DNA of 6,854 nt from an uncultured Muribaculaceae bacterium (GTDB lineage: Bacteria; Bacteroidota; Bacteroidia; Bacteroidales; Muribaculaceae). The position numbers were made by a program, and so were the translations under genes. The DNA is taken from the NCBI GenBank assembly GCA_910579605.1, contig CAJTUG010000006.1, positions 9,567-16,420 on the forward strand. Reading direction: 5' to 3'. Within the stretch, counting starts at the first letter, position 1; each line of letters opens with the position of its first letter. The notes under the pieces were generated by a model. That model searched no databases and was not told the origin of the DNA. It worked only from the letters and a program-made list of their open reading frames with translations. This document shows, in pieces, positions 5,702-6,854 of the stretch.

Positions 5702-6256
5702 TCATTTTCTGCGACCTCTAAAAATACCGTGGCCGTCGGCAACTACGAAATCTACAGGGATATCGTGTTCCTCGGTTTCTATGCTGTCTACAAGCTGGAA
5801 ATCATAGCAAACGCCAACAGTTATTGCACGGCTGTGGCGCAGTAGACGGTCGTAGTAACCTTTTCCGCGTCCCACGCGGTTACCGGCATTATCATATGCC
5901 ACGGCAGGTACAACGATAAGGTCTATCTGGTCTATGTCTACGGTATCATCGCCGTCGGGTTCTTCAATATTAAAAGCCCCAAGATGAAGGCGGCTACGGT
6001 CGTAGGGCAAAATCTCAAGATCTACACCGTTGACACGAGGCAAGAAAAACTGCTTCTCGCTGCCATGAACAGCCAAAAATTCGCGAGTAGACAATTCGTC
6101 GGGTAGGGAGTGGTAAATCAAAACCCTATCGGCCATCATATAAGCCGCCATGCTCCTGAGAGTATCAAATACTCTTTCGGCTGCAGCTATTCCCTCGTCT
6201 CTGCCTATCATGGCTTTTCCGGCACGCACCTTAAGCCTTATATCTGCTTTTTTCAT
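5702..6256 (-). CDS. 5-formyltetrahydrofolate cyclo-ligase (5,10-methenyltetrahydrofolate synthetase)
   Basis: This cytoplasmic enzyme uses ATP to convert 5-formyl-tetrahydrofolate into 5,10-methenyl-tetrahydrofolate, returning a storage or inhibitory folate to the one-carbon pool. The 184-residue length is normal. Visible features are the basic N-terminal helix (MKKADIRLKVRAGK), IYHSLPDELSTREF (47-60), FLPRV (70-74), the EEP motif (98-100), DLIVVPAVAYD (112-122), the ATP/phosphate loop GRGKGYYDRLL (129-139) and HDIPVD (164-169). The start at 6256 gives the expected N-terminal helix and overlaps the stop of the S41 peptidase gene as ATGA. The two are therefore probably co-transcribed and translationally coupled, although no functional link between protease and folate enzyme is evident. 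E. coli homologues are called ygfA or fau. Confidence 0.95.
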   Translation of the reverse strand: MKKADIRLKVRAGKAMIGRDEGIAAAERVFDTLRSMAAYMMADRVLIYHSLPDELSTREFLAVHGSEKQFFLPRVNGVDLEILPYDRSRLHLGAFNIEEPDGDDTVDIDQIDLIVVPAVAYDNAGNRVGRGKGYYDRLLRHSRAITVGVCYDFQLVDSIETEEHDIPVDFVVADGHGIFRGRRK

Positions 6257-6854
6257 TGTTGGTCTTTTTTAATATTACGCCCTATTTCCACAGGAAAATC
6301 CGCATCACCGGCTTCAAGACGTTTCACGGCTTCTTTCACCACCGGGTCGGTAGAATTTACCACCTCAAAATAGCCGTCCATTCCTATAATATCGCGAGCG
6401 ATAAGGGCTTTGATTTGATTAACAATCAAAGGAGCAGAAATGTTGATATAGTACCATCTGGGCGCTATACCGCCTTTTGCAGAAGCATATTGCACAAAAG
6501 ATTGCAAAAGCGTATAGTCGCCGGGGAGCTTAGAGAGCATTTCAGCAGTATTAACGCTTTCGGCCAAGTTCTCGCGGTTGAGATCGGCATATTCATATGC
6601 AAAATTGCGAATCAAACCCGCATTTGCCACTTTGGTGAAATAACTTGTGATGCCCACGGTATCTGTAGGGACAAAAATATCGGGCATAATTCCTCCGCCC
6701 CCATAAACCACACGGCCGTTTTTGGTAGTAAACATCTGTGTAGTGTCTATTTTTGCGCTATCGGCCTCGAAAAGTTCACCGTTATACCACCTGTCGTATA
6801 CCTCGGCGGCATATTCGTAATTATTCCCCGGAGTATAGCTTTTCTGGATACAGC
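6253..6854 (-). CDS. S41 family (C-terminal processing) peptidase, C-terminal part; 5' end outside the window
   Basis: The frame is open from the window edge, and 199 complete codons are visible before the TGA at 6253-6255. An internal ATG at 6733-6735 should not be taken as the start, because the preceding 39 residues (CIQKSYTPGNNYEYAAEVYD and following) belong to the same family. The visible part begins just after the core strands of the protease domain and contains WYNGELFEADSAKID, then GRVVYGGGGIMPDIFVPTD, then a helical tail of about 135 residues ending IKKDQQ. CTP/tail-specific proteases are periplasmic serine proteases with a Ser-Lys dyad and a PDZ domain, cutting near C-termini of exported proteins. 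The signal peptide, PDZ domain and catalytic residues would all lie outside the window. The tail after the GGGG motif is as expected for Bacteroidetes members. Confidence 0.9.
   Translation of the reverse strand, partial: CIQKSYTPGNNYEYAAEVYDRWYNGELFEADSAKIDTTQMFTTKNGRVVYGGGGIMPDIFVPTDTVGITSYFTKVANAGLIRNFAYEYADLNRENLAESVNTAEMLSKLPGDYTLLQSFVQYASAKGGIAPRWYYINISAPLIVNQIKALIARDIIGMDGYFEVVNSTDPVVKEAVKRLEAGDADFPVEIGRNIKKDQQ

Noticed and set aside
6253..6735. Treating the ATG at 6735 as the start of a separate 160-residue protein
   Set aside because: The frame stays open to the window edge, and the 39 upstream residues continue the S41 peptidase family sequence, so this is an internal methionine of a truncated gene.

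Overview
The window looks like ordinary chromosomal DNA of a Bacteroidales-type bacterium. The support is threefold. Both predicted promoters carry a Bacteroidetes-style -7 box (TAnnTTTG on the minus strand). Gene starts lack clear Shine-Dalgarno sequences. The S41 protease has the C-terminal layout seen in Bacteroidetes homologues (YGGGGIMPD followed by a long helical tail). The family and genus cannot be fixed from this sequence. No tRNA, rRNA, insertion sequence, prophage or CRISPR array was seen.

Every supported gene lies on the minus strand, so transcription runs from high to low coordinates. At the right edge is the C-terminal third of an S41 C-terminal-processing-type peptidase (6253-6854, 5' end outside). 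It is coupled by an ATGA overlap to a 5-formyltetrahydrofolate cyclo-ligase (5702-6256). A perfect 12-bp hairpin (5673-5699), starting two bases after the cyclo-ligase stop, probably ends that unit. A 157-bp intergenic gap then carries a good promoter for a second, five-gene unit: purT (4306-5544), menA (3429-4301), an LTA-synthase/alkaline-phosphatase-superfamily membrane protein (1467-3425), a stand-alone B3/4 (PheRS editing-like) protein (796-1470) and a YciO-type member of the YrdC/Sua5 family (170-799). Gaps within this unit are 4 nt, 3 nt, -4 nt and -4 nt. After an AT-rich spacer, a second promoter points left. The first ten codons of another minus-strand gene (1-31) run off the left edge.

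The second operon is functionally mixed: formate-dependent purine synthesis, menaquinone prenylation, an envelope phospho-transferase-like enzyme and two proteins linked by family to tRNA quality or modification. The last pair is the most coherent sub-unit. PurT and the cyclo-ligase both concern formyl-group supply for one-carbon metabolism, although they appear to lie in separate transcription units.

I see no convincing new multi-gene system. The points most worth following are the YciO-type protein that lacks the usual TsaC/Sua5 signature and sits next to the B3/4 protein, the LTA-synthase-like enzyme with a serine at the presumed nucleophile position and unknown substrate, and two unusual structure-forming DNA segments (the hairpin at 5673-5699 and an almost pure G+C palindrome inside menA).
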